Shown here piece after piece: positions 27,147 through 37,851 of a stretch of DNA of 64,000 nt (positions are counted from its first letter, which is position 1; every line of letters starts with the position of its first letter). The position numbers and the translations under genes are program-made. Location of the stretch: NCBI GenBank assembly GCA_963726375.1, contig CAVSCE010000011.1, positions 1-64,000 of the forward strand, given 5' to 3'. Below the pieces are notes generated by a model that saw only the letters and a list, made by a program, of their open reading frames with translations, made no database searches and had not been told where the DNA came from. Origin of the DNA: UTCFX2 sp963726375 (lineage in GTDB: Bacteria > Chloroflexota > Anaerolineae > Anaerolineales > UBA4823).

Positions 27147-28746
27147 TTGCCGAAACTCCTGCTCACGGAAAAATTTGTGCCAATCCGGGTCGTTCTCATC
27201 CTGCTTTTATTGATCTCGCTGCCGTATCTCAGCGCGCTGCTGGCAGCCGGGCCGGATGCGGTGTTTGGGGGATTTTTATTAAATCCAGCTGATGGAAATT
27301 CATACCTGGCAAAGATGATGCAGGGTTGGAGCGGCAGCTGGAAATTCACTCTGCCGTATTCCAGCGATCCGGGTGCAGGGGGCGATCCTGTTCACATTCT
27401 ATCTCCTGCTCGGTCATATCGCCAATGGGTTGAATTTGCCTTTACTGCTTATTTTTCACCTCGCCCGCCTGCTTGGCGCCGCTGCGATGGTTTGGGCGGT
27501 CTGGAGGTTCTACCAGGCGGCGTTGGCGAAAGAATGGCAAAGGGCGTTTGCATTTTCGCTGGCTTGCCTCGGCTTGGGTCTGGGTTGGATGGGATTCCTG
27601 GTTGGCAAAGTCACAAGCGATTTCTGGGTTGCTGAAGCATTCCCGTTTCTTATCCGGCTACGTCAATCCGCATTTTCCGATCAGCCTGGCATTAATCGCT
27701 CTGGCTGCTGCTCCCCGCATTGCACGGTATCGAAACCGATGGAAAGTCGACTGGAACTGAATGGTTCGCCAGGATCGCGGATCCTGCCTTTGCCCTGTTT
27801 GCTTCAGCCTGGCTTGGAAGCATGTCGCCGTTCTCTATCGTCCTGGTCCTGGGAATCCTGGGCGGGATGGTCTTGTGGGATATGCTTTCGAGCCGATCTC
27901 GCCCGGTCGTCGTTTCCAACTTAACCCAGATGGCGTGGATCGTATTGGGAGGGATCCCGGTGATCCTGTACACGGCTGCGGCTGTGAGAGCTGACAGAGC
28001 CCTGGCTGCCTGGAACAGCCAAAACCTGACCCCAACTCCGCCGGCCTGGGATTTGCTGATCGCATTTTCACCTGTGCTGCTCCTGGCACTGCCTGGCGTC
28101 TGGCAGGCTGCCCGCGGCGCCCGAAGGAGTGAGCGGCTGCTGCTTGTTTGGGCAGTGCTGGCATTCGGGCTTGCATTTGCGCCGTTTGGACTGCAGCGGC
28201 GTTTCCTGGCAGGCGCCTCCGTACCGCTGATTGGGCTTGCAGCCTGCGGTCTCGATTTCCTTGAGCCTTATCTCAAAGGACGGCTGAAGCTTTATCGGTG
28301 GATCGTATTTGGATTGGCGATCCCGACGACTTTGCTGGTGGTGCTTATCGGCCAGTACGGCGCTTTCAGGCGTGATCCTCTGCTCTATCTGGAGCGCGGT
28401 GAAGCACGGGCGCTTAAATGGATGAAAGCGAACACCTCAGCCGAATTGCTGGTGCTTGCCGGGCCAAGGATGGGGATGTTCGTCCCTGGCAGGACTGGCC
28501 AGAGGGTGATTTACGGTCATCCATTCGAGACCGTTCATGCAAACGAAGAACGGACTGCTGTGACAAGTTTTTTCAGGGATGCTGCCGAGGACCCGCAAGC
28601 GGCGAGAGATTTCCTCTCACGAGCGTGAAGTCGGTTTTGTCTTTTACGGCCCAGACGAGCGTGCGCTCGGAGATTTGTCCATACTGGATCTGGAAGAGGC
28701 CTATTCGCAGGATGGTGTGACGATTTACAAGGTTTATCAACCATGA
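27147..28746 (+). CDS. Large membrane protein, copy A1 of a duplicated A-B module, frameshifted
   Basis: A polytopic membrane protein resembling GT-C type glycosyltransferases in layout: first segment VVLILLLLISLPYLSALLAA, then an extracytoplasmic loop with DGNSYLAKMMQGWSGS. More hydrophobic segments follow, including LLIFHLARLLGAAAMVWAVW and LVVLIGQYG. A soluble tail ends VGFVFYGPDERALGDL...VTIYKVYQP. Shifts near 27375, 27700 and 28605 interrupt it. The whole protein aligns by eye with the gene at 30920-32614. TTG 27147 or GTG 27177 could start it. Its stop overlaps the next gene by ATGA at 28743. The enzymatic role is not established; an exported sugar or lipid-sugar function is a guess. 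Confidence 0.65.
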
Positions 28747-30923
28747 GCAGGTCGGACCGAACGAGCTGGCTGCGTCTCAGAAACTCGATCTACCGATTTC
28801 TGGCCGCTGATGATACCTGCCCTCCTGTTCCTCCCCGGGTTAGGTGGTTTTCCCTATCCTTCTACAGTTGCGGCATTTTCCGATATGAGCCTGACTCATT
28901 ATCCTTACGCCATCTACCTGCGCCAGTCGCTCCTGATCGACCACCGGATTCCACTCTGGTGCCCGCTCATTTTCAGCGGCGCGCCGTTCGCAGCCAATCC
29001 ACTTTCCGGTCTCTGGTACCTGCCGGGCTGGATAGGACTTCTTTTCCCACTCCCCCTGGGTTTCAACCTGCTCGTGGCGGCTCATCTATTCTGGGGAGGG
29101 GTGGGGCTTTACCTTCTGTTGAGAAAGGAAGGCCTGGGTTATGTCCCTGCGATATTTGGCGGGCTGGTCTTCAGTTCGCTTCCAAAATTCTTCGCCCATT
29201 ACGGCGCCGGGCACCTGACCCTACTTTACGCCGTGCCCTGGACTCCGTGGCTGCTGGCAGCTTCGAATCCGAGCCAGATTCGCCCAAAATGGCGATCGGT
29301 TTTGCTGCCAACCTGGGAGCCGGTGATCCTGGCGCTGATCTTCATCGCCGATCCACGCTGGGGCGTTTTCGCCGGTCTGCTCTGGGCCGCTTACAGCCTG
29401 TTAGGAACTCAGGTTCCCGACCAAGCTGATAAAATCAGCCCTATCGCGACCCGATTGGCTGGGATAATCCTCAAAACCTGTTGGGCTCTACTCCTGGCTG
29501 CACCCCTTCTTCTGCCGCTTGTCGAATTTGCCGGTCTTTCGACAAGGGCAAATATGGCACAGGCGGACCGGCTGGCATACTCGCTTCCAATCTCCAGGCT
29601 TCTTGGGCTGGCGGTTCCCGATTTTCATGGTTTTCACGAATATATGCTGTATCTGAGCCAGGCCGTCCTGATTCTGGCAATTCTCGCGCCATTAATTTCC
29701 GGCTCCCGGCGAGAAACGCGATTCTGGCTGGCAGTCTTATTGATTTCCTTACTCATTTCATTGGGAGAAAATTTTCCGCCGTATCGCTGGCTGACCGGGC
29801 AGCCTGGGATCAGCTGGCTGCGCGTCCCTGCTCGGGTGCTGTTTGTGAGCGGGCTTGCCGCCGCTGCGCTGGCATCCCATGCTCTTGAACGGATGTCCCA
29901 GCCGTTGGAGCGAAGCAAGAAACGCCGGGCAAGCCTGTGCGCGGTTGGTTACGCGAGTTTCCTGCTCGCGTTGTTCCTGGGCGTCGCTGCGATCGCAGGT
30001 AGCGCTCCCCTGAATTTCGGCTGGGCAGCAGCGCTGGCATCGTTGTTCGTCATCTGGATCCTGCTGCGGCTGAACGGGCAGATCTCTCACCAGATCTGGT
30101 TGGGCGGTTTGATGGCTCTCTGCATGATCGATCTGGGGGTTATGAACCGGTCGCTGTTCGTGCATCGTCCAAAGGATCTGGTGCTTGCTGAAGGAGGTCG
30201 CTGGCGGAGGAGATCCAAAAAATCAATCCGCAGAGCGGCTTTTTTCGGGTCTATTCCCCTTCATACAGCATCCCCCAGCAGACCGCTGCCTTCCAACACC
30301 TTGAGCTTGCAGATGGAGTGGACCCGCTCCACCTTAAGGCCTATGCAGATTTCATGGTCCTTGCCTCTGGCGTCCCTGGGATGGGATATGCCGTCTCGAT
30401 TCCGCCGTTCTCAAGCGGAGATCCTGCAAAGGACAACGAAGGATACCTGCCCGATCCCGTGCTGCTCGGCCTGTTGAATGTCCGTTTCGTAACGTCTGAA
30501 TTCGACCTGAATACGCCGGACTTAGAATATAAGGGTCAGGTGGATGAGACTCGACTCTACGAAAATCGAAAGGCAATGCCGCGCCTGTGGGTTGAACCGG
30601 ATGCGGAAAGCGGCGAGTTAGAAATCGTCCCCTTGGATTCGATCCGCTGGCAACCAGAGCGGATCGAGGCAGATGCGACTGGTCCGGGGAGGGTCGTGCT
30701 ATCGGAGATCGATTACCCCGGCTGGCGGGTCTGGGTCGATGGGAAACCCGGCTTGATCGAGAAGTATGCAGGCGTGCTGCGTTCGGTGAAGCTTGGAGCG
30801 GGAACCCATCGAGTCCTTTTCGAATTCCACCCGGATACCGTCTACGCGGGCCTCGCAATTGGAATCTTCGGCTGGCTGATCCTGGGGCTTGGATGGTTCT
30901 GGAAGCGGAGGCAGGGATCGTGA
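28743..30923 (+). CDS. YfhO-like polytopic membrane protein, copy B1, frameshifted
   Basis: About 725 codons. A short N-terminus (MSRSDRTSWLRLRNSIYRFL) shifts near 28808 into MIPALLFLPGLGGF. The usual GT-C/YfhO pattern of many helices follows, with extracytoplasmic loops (YPYAIYLRQSLLIDHRIPLW, FSGAPFAANPLSGLWYLPGW, FSSLPKFFAHYGAGHLTLLY). A second shift near 30200 precedes a soluble C-terminal domain with DYPGWRVWVDGKPGL and one last helix. The YfhO family is thought to modify cell-surface polymers with sugars, but only a few members are studied. GTGA joins it to copy A2 at 30920. Confidence 0.72.
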
Positions 30924-32614
30924 GCGAGACCATCCTGCCTGCTCAGCTGCTGGTTCAGCCACAGCAAGCTGCGGCTGAGCGGCGGACTGTGCTGCTCTTC
31001 GCGCTGATTGTGATGCTCATCACTACGATCCCTTATATCATTGGATATTCAGCACAGGGGGATGAGTTCCGGTTCAGCGGATTCGTTTTTGGTGTTGAAG
31101 ACGGAAATTCTTATATTGCCAAAATGCTGAACGGCTGGAGCGGCAGCTTGCTGTTCCGGTCGCCATATACGGCTTATCCGCAGGCAGGCCTGTACTTTTA
31201 TCTGCCTTACTTGCTGTTAGGAAAACTCGGCTCTCCGCCGGCGCTTCATGAACAGCTGGTCGCCTTGTTTCATCTGTTCCGGATTGCAGCCGGGATCCTG
31301 TTCATATACGCTAGCTACGATTTCACGGCTCGCTTCATCGAATATCGGCGCTTGCGTTATCTGAGCGTGGGGTTGATCTGCCTGGGCGGAGGGCTTGGGT
31401 GGATTTTCGTGCTTTCCGGTCGTTCGACCTGGTTGGGATCGCTCCCACTGGAATTCTATTCTCCGGAGGCCTTCGGCTTCCTGAGCCTGTTTGGATTGCC
31501 TCACCTGGCGATGGGGCGGGCGCTGACGCTTTGGGCGCTGCTGGCATACCTGGATCTGGTGAATGCGGCTGACTATCCGACCGACGATCATCGCAGAACC
31601 AGGCGCTCTGCCATGAAGCTCTCGGCTTTATGGCTGATGGCAGGTATTTTTAATCCCTTGAGCCTGGCCGTCATCGGGGCGGTCATTTTGATCCATTGGA
31701 TTGGATTGGCGATATTCGAAATCTTCCGAAAACCGCAGGGTGCGGTGAGATGGACGAAATCGAGGCAAATCGCAGCCTGGCTGGTCGCGGCTGGCGCTCT
31801 ACCCGGACTTTTCCTAGCTTACAATTTTGGGGTATCGATCTATGATCCGTACGCACGGGAATGGACAGTTCAGAACGTCATCCGCTCCCCCCATCTGGCT
31901 CATTACATGCTGGCCTACGGGCTGCTCATTCCATTCGCCTGGTTTGGTGCTAAGAAATTAATGAAACGCGACCCTCTGTTGGCCTGGCTGCCGCTCGGCT
32001 GGGTGCTTTCATTTCCGCTTCTGGCTTATGCTCCGTTAGAGCTCCAGCGCAGGCTGACTGAAGGTGTATGGGTAGCCTGGTGCGTGCTCGCGGTGTCTGG
32101 ATTGGATACGCCAGAGATCACGGATTTTCTTTTCAAAAAGAAGTCTATCGTCAGGTGGTCCCCGCTGCTTCTGGCGTTCCCATCGACTTTTTTGCTGATT
32201 GCCGGGGGGATACTCGCTGCGGCTCAACCTGCCCCTCCCCTTTTTCTTCCGGCAGATCAGGCTGCTTCATATACTGGTTTGCAGGAAAGCGCTTTGCCAG
32301 GATCAGCGGTATTGGCATCGTTCAGGACCGGCAACTCACTGCCAGCCTGGGCGCCGGTCAGTGTGCCGATCGGACATGGACCGGAGAGCATTCGACTGTC
32401 AGCAGTAAAACCGCAGGTCGAGGCGTTTTTTCAAAAGAATACCAGCGATGAAAGCCGGCTGGCGCTGATCGAGCGCTTTGATATCCAGTTTGTCTTTTGG
32501 GGGCCGGATGAGCGCTCCCTGGGAGGCTGGGACCCAGGATCGGCAGGCTATCTTCAGCCTTTTGCTGAGGACGGCGAGTATGAGATCTATCGCGTCCGGG
32601 GAGCCGAACCGTGA
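30920..32614 (+). CDS. Large membrane protein, copy A2 of the duplicated A-B module
   Basis: An intact paralogue of the gene at 27147-28746. Shared landmarks in order are the first helix (LIVMLITTIPYIIGY), DGNSYIAKMLNGWSGSLLF, YLPYLLLGKLG, FHLFRIAAGILFIYASYDF, a central set of helices, and the tail FVFWGPDERSLGGW ending EIYRVRGAEP. GTG 30920 overlaps the previous stop and is preferred to the longer open frame from 30893, because every junction in this cluster is a 4-base overlap. It serves as the template for reading the broken A1 copy. Function unknown; probably a membrane glycosyltransferase-like protein. Confidence 0.75.
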   Translation: MSETILPAQLLVQPQQAAAERRTVLLFALIVMLITTIPYIIGYSAQGDEFRFSGFVFGVEDGNSYIAKMLNGWSGSLLFRSPYTAYPQAGLYFYLPYLLLGKLGSPPALHEQLVALFHLFRIAAGILFIYASYDFTARFIEYRRLRYLSVGLICLGGGLGWIFVLSGRSTWLGSLPLEFYSPEAFGFLSLFGLPHLAMGRALTLWALLAYLDLVNAADYPTDDHRRTRRSAMKLSALWLMAGIFNPLSLAVIGAVILIHWIGLAIFEIFRKPQGAVRWTKSRQIAAWLVAAGALPGLFLAYNFGVSIYDPYAREWTVQNVIRSPHLAHYMLAYGLLIPFAWFGAKKLMKRDPLLAWLPLGWVLSFPLLAYAPLELQRRLTEGVWVAWCVLAVSGLDTPEITDFLFKKKSIVRWSPLLLAFPSTFLLIAGGILAAAQPAPPLFLPADQAASYTGLQESALPGSAVLASFRTGNSLPAWAPVSVPIGHGPESIRLSAVKPQVEAFFQKNTSDESRLALIERFDIQFVFWGPDERSLGGWDPGSAGYLQPFAEDGEYEIYRVRGAEP

Positions 32615-35130
32615 AAGGCTGGCGGATTCAATTTCGGAATTTGCTGCACTTTCCGCTTCTTCCTATCTGGCTGGCTGCACTGGCATTGCTTTCGCCGGTT
32701 TTTCTGAGAGGAAAGGCATTGTTTTGGGGCACTCCGCTGCTCCAGTTTGGGCCGTGGTGGAGCTACGCCTGGACCACGATCCTCTCAGGCCACCTGCCGC
32801 TTTGGAATCCGCTCGTCGGGATGGGTGCACCGCTGTTCGCGAACTACCAATCTGGGCTGGCCTATCCAGCCATATTGGCCTTACCTCTTTTTGACTGCAG
32901 TTGGCGGGGAAGAACTGATGGCCTGGGGGATGGCAGTCATAGCCGCCTGTCACCTTGCCTGGTCTGGGATCGGGATGGCCCTTCTATCTCGCAGATTGGG
33001 ATGGGGGGCGCTTGCCCAGGCGGTGAGCGGATTGGCCTTTGGGCTCTCTGGTTACCTTGTTGCCCGGCTCAGTTTTTTTAGCATCAACGCCGCCCTCGGC
33101 CTGGCTGCCGTGGATTCTGCTCTACCTGACGCCTTCCCCGGAGGGATCGGCCTCCAGGAAGAAGGATCGGACCTGTCTGATCCTCTGCCTGGGGATGTCC
33201 CTGCTTGCCGGTCATGCCCAAACCTGCTGGTACACGCTGGTGCTTGCGGGTCTGTGGGCTGCGTTCTGGGGTTGGAATGATCCGCAGGCTCCTTCGGAAT
33301 CAAAAAACAAGCTCAATCGAACGGTACGATCTCTGCTTGGATACGGACTGGCTCTCGGATTGGCTGCAGCGATCGCCGCAATTCAGCTCATGCCTACGTT
33401 CGAGTACCTGCAGCAGTCCGGGCGCTCAACTGCCGTTGAGTATGCTTATGCAATGAATTATTCCTTCTGGCCGTGGCACTTTCTAACCCTGATTGCGCCT
33501 GGCCTGTTTGGCAGCCCGGCAACGGGTGATTATTGGGGGTATGCAAACTATTGGGAGGATGCGATCTATGTCGGGCTGCTGCCATTCCTGCTGGCGTCGG
33601 CAGCACTGGTTTCCGCCTTTACGCGCTCCGAACTTAGGAGTCGTTCTCGCCGCCTGGCGCTTTTTCTCGGCTCGATTGCAGGAATTGCCGTTGTTTTTGG
33701 GTTGGGAAGCAACACGCCTGTCTATCCCTGGTTGTATCGGCATGTCCCAAGCTTTAATATGTTTCAGGCGCCGACTCGCTGGATGATCTGGGTGGAATTC
33801 GCCCTCGCGTTGTTAGCCGGGATGGGGGCAGACCGCTGGCGCAGGCCGGAAGGATGGGCATTGTACTGGATGCGCCTGGCGGTGATGGGCAGCTTTGCGA
33901 TTTCGGTTGGAGCGGGTCTTGCTTGGCTCTATTTAGGCGCGGTCAGCCCGAGTTTCATCCGCGCTGCGGCAGTCCTGGGGCTTCTTGGTCTGGGCGCTGC
34001 AATCCTGGCGCTGAACGCTCCGCAGTCTGAGAGAGAAATCGTGCATACTTCGCAAAGCGATTGGGTCAAAACCGGGGTCAGACCGGAAGGAATTTGGCGG
34101 AAGCTGTTCCAGATTTCTCCGCCCAGGTCCAGACAGGAATCCTCTACCCACCCATTTCATCTGCGTCGTTGGCAGTGGGCAGTCGCGGCCTTCGTTGCGG
34201 TGGATCTGCTGGCCGCCGGCATGGGGCTTAAATCCCGGCGGATCAGTCGAGTTGTATGACCCGGCGCTCACCGCCAACAGCCTGGCTTCACCACTGCAAG
34301 GCGGCAGGCTTTACCTGGCGGGACCGCAGGAGGAATGGCTGAAGTATTCCCGCTTTCTGCGCTTCGACACGTTCAACCCGGGTGAGGATTGGGTGAGCTT
34401 AAGAAGGGTGATGCTCCCGAACACCCCGATGCTCGGTCGAATCCCGACGACGAACAATTTCGACCCGCTTGTACCCGGGCGTTACGCGGACTGGCTGAAG
34501 ATCCTTGAAGACACATCCCCGCAAACCCGCCTCAAGCTTCTAGATCTGATGGGCGTGCGCCTGATCAAATCACTCAGCAGGCAGGATTCCTGGGGTGTGA
34601 GCTACAAAGAATTCAACGGCGAGCGCCTGCGCTGGGTGCCGTGCGGGATCAAGGCTGAAAACCCTCTGCAGGCTCGTGAATGGGTTTTACGAGAGGGAAC
34701 GGATTTTGACCAGCAGGTCATCCTGGAAGGGGAGGATTTAGCGCCGTTGGATGCCTGCCATGCGCCTGGATCCGCAGGCGAGAAGCGCCCCTGGTCAACG
34801 ATCGAAGAAAAATCGTCCGCGTCTAATCCAAACTGGCTGTCTTTCAGCGTCGCGGCTGATCTGCCGGGCTGGCTGGTGATCTCGGATACCTGGTATCCAG
34901 GCTGGCGGCTGTGGGTGGACGGGTCGCCAGTGCCGCTCTACAGGGCAAATTACCTGTTCCGGGCAGTTCGGCTCCTGGAAGGCCGGCATGAGGTCGTCCT
35001 GGCTTACCAACCGGCCTCTTTTTACCTGGGTGCAACTGTGACATTCCTTGGGGTGATCATCCTGGCGTCATTCTGGATCCGTAAGCGATCCGCCAAGCCT
35101 GATCCAGTCTCGGAGGGATCATGGATATGA
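32611..35130 (+). CDS. YfhO-like polytopic membrane protein, copy B2, frameshifted
   Basis: A paralogue of 28743-30923. GTG 32611 overlaps the A2 stop. It begins MKGWRIQFRNLLHFPLLPIW, with loops GTPLLQFGPWWSYAWTTILS and GHLPLWNPLVGMGAPLFANY. After shifts near 32890, 33100 and 34235 it continues with GHAQTCWYTLVLAGLWAAFW, YLQQSGRSTAVEYAYAMNYS, FGLGSNTPVYPWLYRHVPSF and NMFQAPTRWMIWVEFALALL. The soluble end carries TWYPGWRLWVDGSPVPLYRA and a final helix. The loop motif FNMFQAPTRWM is typical of YfhO-like proteins. It is the last gene of the A-B-A-B cluster and converges on the metallophosphatase gene, overlapping it by 12 bases. Confidence 0.72.
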
Positions 35131-36576
35131 GATGATCCAGCGGTCGAGAACAGGTGGTGGGACGGGGGAATGTTTCCCAAGGTACTCCGCAATGGCTTCA
35201 CGCACGATCGTTGGGGCATCTTCCTTGAGGACCTGGCCCTTTTCCACGCTTAAGAAACCACCATCGTAAATATCTGAGATCACTTCGGCGTCGGTATGGG
35301 CGACGCTGTAGACCTGTTGGAGCTCCAGAGGCTTTCCGTTGATGATGACCTGCTTGATCCGCCGACCGGCAGCTGGATGCGGGTCTGCCTCCACTTTCAT
35401 ACCGCTGATTCCTGGGATCCCGATTGGAGACCCGCGGAATGATTTGAGATATCGATCATAATAAGCTGGATCAAACCCGCGCTCCAACCCATCGAGGATT
35501 TGCTCGCCGCGCAGCGCCGAGAGCTGCGGATTGGCGGTCGTGAAACAGGCTGCATTCAGCATCCCCAAAGTGATGATCCCGGATGGAAGTCCCTGGAGAA
35601 AAAGCCCGCTGCTGATCATCGCGATGTCAGCACCCAGCCTTTCGCGCAGGATATCTGCGGTTAAATTGACTATTTCGCATTCGTGGAAATGGTCGAGGCC
35701 TAAAGGCGCCTGAAGTGCTCCGATTGGACTGGCAAAGATGGTTTCTGCTTCTTCCGAAGCGGCGCGAATTGCCTCTTCGACAAGCGGATCGAGGGGCGAA
35801 TCATCCGGGATCCGAATAAGAGCGGCTTGCTTTGAAATCACCCGGCCTGTTTTGGGATCGATGATCAAGTCGACCTGACCGAGCATCTGGGCATAGTCGC
35901 CAGCCTGGGCGACCAGCACGCCGCTGCAAAATTCCCCTTCCGGCAGAGTGGAATGCGAATGTCCTCCGATGATCACGTCGATGCCCGGGACGGAACCAGC
36001 CAGCAGGCGGTCATCATTCAGCCCCAGGTGCGACAGGATGATGATCGTCCGGATGCCCTGGTCGATGAGCTGCTCGACCCAGAACCGGGCGACCTGACGG
36101 TAATCCTGGACTTCAAAACCGAAGATGCGGTAGATATCAGGCGCATGCACGGTCAGCCCGACGACCCCGATATTTACATCCTCGCTCACAGGGAAGACTG
36201 CGACGGCTGCGAATTCATCGAATAGCGGCATGCCGTCTTTGAAGAAATTTGCTGCCAGCACCGGGAAATCTGCCCGCTTTGCCATTTCGACCGCTGCCAG
36301 GGGACCATAAGTCACGCTGATCGCGTTCCCAAGAGCCTGGAGGTCGCAGCCCATCGCAGAAAGGATGCGGGGGAAGGCCGCTCCCTTCGTCACACCGGTG
36401 AAATCGAGCGATCGGTCTGCGGCATCTCCGGCGTCAAACTGAAAGACGCTGCGGCCATCTGTTTCCAGCTGACGCCGACGCTGGCGGGCGAAGCTAGAAA
36501 GCCTGCTCATCGCCTCCAGCCGGCTGTGCATGTCGTTGGTATGAAGAATAGTCACAAGGATGGGCTCTGTATCCAT
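35119..36576 (-). CDS. 5'-nucleotidase/UshA-like metallophosphatase with altered GNH motif
   Basis: 485 residues. The N-terminal calcineurin-like domain has HTNDMHSR, FQFDAGDAADRS, ILSHLGLNDDR and VIIGGHSHSTLP, which supply most metal ligands. The C-terminal 5'-nucleotidase substrate domain follows (GADIAMISSGLFLQGLPSGI, LGMLNAACFTTANPQLSALR, GEQILDGLERG). The usual GNHE motif reads ALGNAISVTYG: the metal-bridging Asn remains, but the catalytic His is Ala and the acidic residue is Ile, in an undisturbed frame. No signal peptide is present, so the protein is cytoplasmic, unlike typical UshA. It probably hydrolyses phosphate esters or nucleotides poorly, or differently. Confidence 0.85.
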   Translation of the reverse strand: MDTEPILVTILHTNDMHSRLEAMSRLSSFARQRRRQLETDGRSVFQFDAGDAADRSLDFTGVTKGAAFPRILSAMGCDLQALGNAISVTYGPLAAVEMAKRADFPVLAANFFKDGMPLFDEFAAVAVFPVSEDVNIGVVGLTVHAPDIYRIFGFEVQDYRQVARFWVEQLIDQGIRTIIILSHLGLNDDRLLAGSVPGIDVIIGGHSHSTLPEGEFCSGVLVAQAGDYAQMLGQVDLIIDPKTGRVISKQAALIRIPDDSPLDPLVEEAIRAASEEAETIFASPIGALQAPLGLDHFHECEIVNLTADILRERLGADIAMISSGLFLQGLPSGIITLGMLNAACFTTANPQLSALRGEQILDGLERGFDPAYYDRYLKSFRGSPIGIPGISGMKVEADPHPAAGRRIKQVIINGKPLELQQVYSVAHTDAEVISDIYDGGFLSVEKGQVLKEDAPTIVREAIAEYLGKHSPVPPPVLDRWIISYP

Positions 36577-36776
36577 TAATTCTTCCTGTCAGGATGTCTT
36601 ATGGTTTTCCTAGTATACTCGAAAGGGGTTCCTCACTATTCATAAGACCTGCAGCATATCAAGAAAGCATATTGGGTTAATTCGATTAGTTTCTTATTTA
36701 AATCTATGTCGGAAATCAACAGCAACAGTGGGTTATGAACTTCAGCGCCTCCTGGTGAGTACTTAATCTGTTTCTA

Positions 36777-36806
36777 TTGTTAGAATATCGGATTAACTGC
36801 TACAAT
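36777..36806 (+). promoter_or_regulatory. Sigma70-like promoter for moxR-DUF58
   Basis: TTGTTA (36777-36782), 18 bases, TACAAT (36801-36806). Transcription would start near 36813, after the open frame's first ATG at 36805, which decides for the start at 36841. The rest of the 36577-36776 gap shows only AGTATACT at 36612-36619, a possible -10 for the divergent metallophosphatase gene. Confidence 0.6.
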
Positions 36807-36840
36807 GCAGGCTGCTGCCTTTAACCTTAGAGGAGGAATG

Positions 36841-37851
36841 ATGGGTAATTTACAGGATTTTGCCGTGCGAGTGGTCCAGAATATCGAAAAGGTGATCATC
36901 GGGAAACGTGATACCGTCGAGCTGTCTGTTGTCGCGCTCCTGTGCCAGGGCCACCTGCTGATTGAGGATGTCCCCGGAGTCGGCAAGACGATGCTGGCGC
37001 GCAGCCTGGCCCGTTCGTTGGGATGTTCGTTCAGCCGGATTCAGTTCACGCCGGATATGCTCCCCAGCGACGTGACCGGGGTATCGATATTTAACCAGGT
37101 GACCCGCGAATTTGAATTTCGCGCCGGTCCAGTGATGGCTCAGGTCGTACTGGCCGATGAAATCAACCGGGCGACGCCGAAGACCCAGGCGGCGCTGCTT
37201 GAAGCGATGGAAGAAGGCACAATCACCGTAGACGGTGTCACCAGGATCCTCCCGCATCCATTTATTGTCCTCGCAACTCAGAATCCGATTGAATATGAAG
37301 GGACGTTTCCACTCCCGGAGGCGCAGCTGGATCGGTTTTTGATGCGCGTCCGCCTGGGGTACCCGCTCGCTGCAGATGAAGTTCGCGTCCTTGAACGCCA
37401 GCAATACCAGCACCCATTTGCCAGCCTCGACCAGGTCGTCTCTGTTGAAGAGCTGGTAGAGGCTCAGCAGCAAGTTAAAGACATCTATGCCGCTCCTGCC
37501 CTCAAACGCTACATCGTAGAGATCGTTCACCAGACCCGAGTGCATCCTGAAGTCTACCTGGGTGCAAGCCCACGCGGCAGCCTTGCCCTATTCCGAACTG
37601 CCCAGACCCGGGCAGCGATGGACGGCCGAGATTATATCCTGCCGGATGATATCAAAGCGCTGGCGGTCCCTACCCTGGCACACCGCGTCATCCTGGGTCC
37701 TGGGGCCCGGCTGCGAGATTTGAATTCAGAGCAGGTCGTTGAGGAAGTCCTGCATAACGTCCCTGTCCCTGGGGGGGATCCGCTGACAGGAATGGAACGT
37801 TCAGGAGCGAAGAAGGATGCTGGCGCCGCGGGAAAAAAAGAGGTTGAATGA
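36841..37851 (+). CDS. MoxR-family AAA+ ATPase
   Basis: Acts as a cytoplasmic chaperone-like ATPase that works with DUF58/VWA proteins. Walker A is EDVPGVGKTMLARSLA, Walker B is VVLADEINRATPKTQAALLE, and sensor 1 is FIVLATQNPIEYEGTFPLPE, followed by AQLDRFLMRV with the Arg finger region. ASPRGSLALFRTAQTRAAM marks sensor 2. AGGAGG at 36831-36836 lies just before two ATGs (36838 and 36841); the second has better spacing. The gene overlaps the DUF58 gene by ATGA at 37848, so the pair is coupled. The frame is intact. Confidence 0.92.
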   Translation: MGNLQDFAVRVVQNIEKVIIGKRDTVELSVVALLCQGHLLIEDVPGVGKTMLARSLARSLGCSFSRIQFTPDMLPSDVTGVSIFNQVTREFEFRAGPVMAQVVLADEINRATPKTQAALLEAMEEGTITVDGVTRILPHPFIVLATQNPIEYEGTFPLPEAQLDRFLMRVRLGYPLAADEVRVLERQQYQHPFASLDQVVSVEELVEAQQQVKDIYAAPALKRYIVEIVHQTRVHPEVYLGASPRGSLALFRTAQTRAAMDGRDYILPDDIKALAVPTLAHRVILGPGARLRDLNSEQVVEEVLHNVPVPGGDPLTGMERSGAKKDAGAAGKKEVE

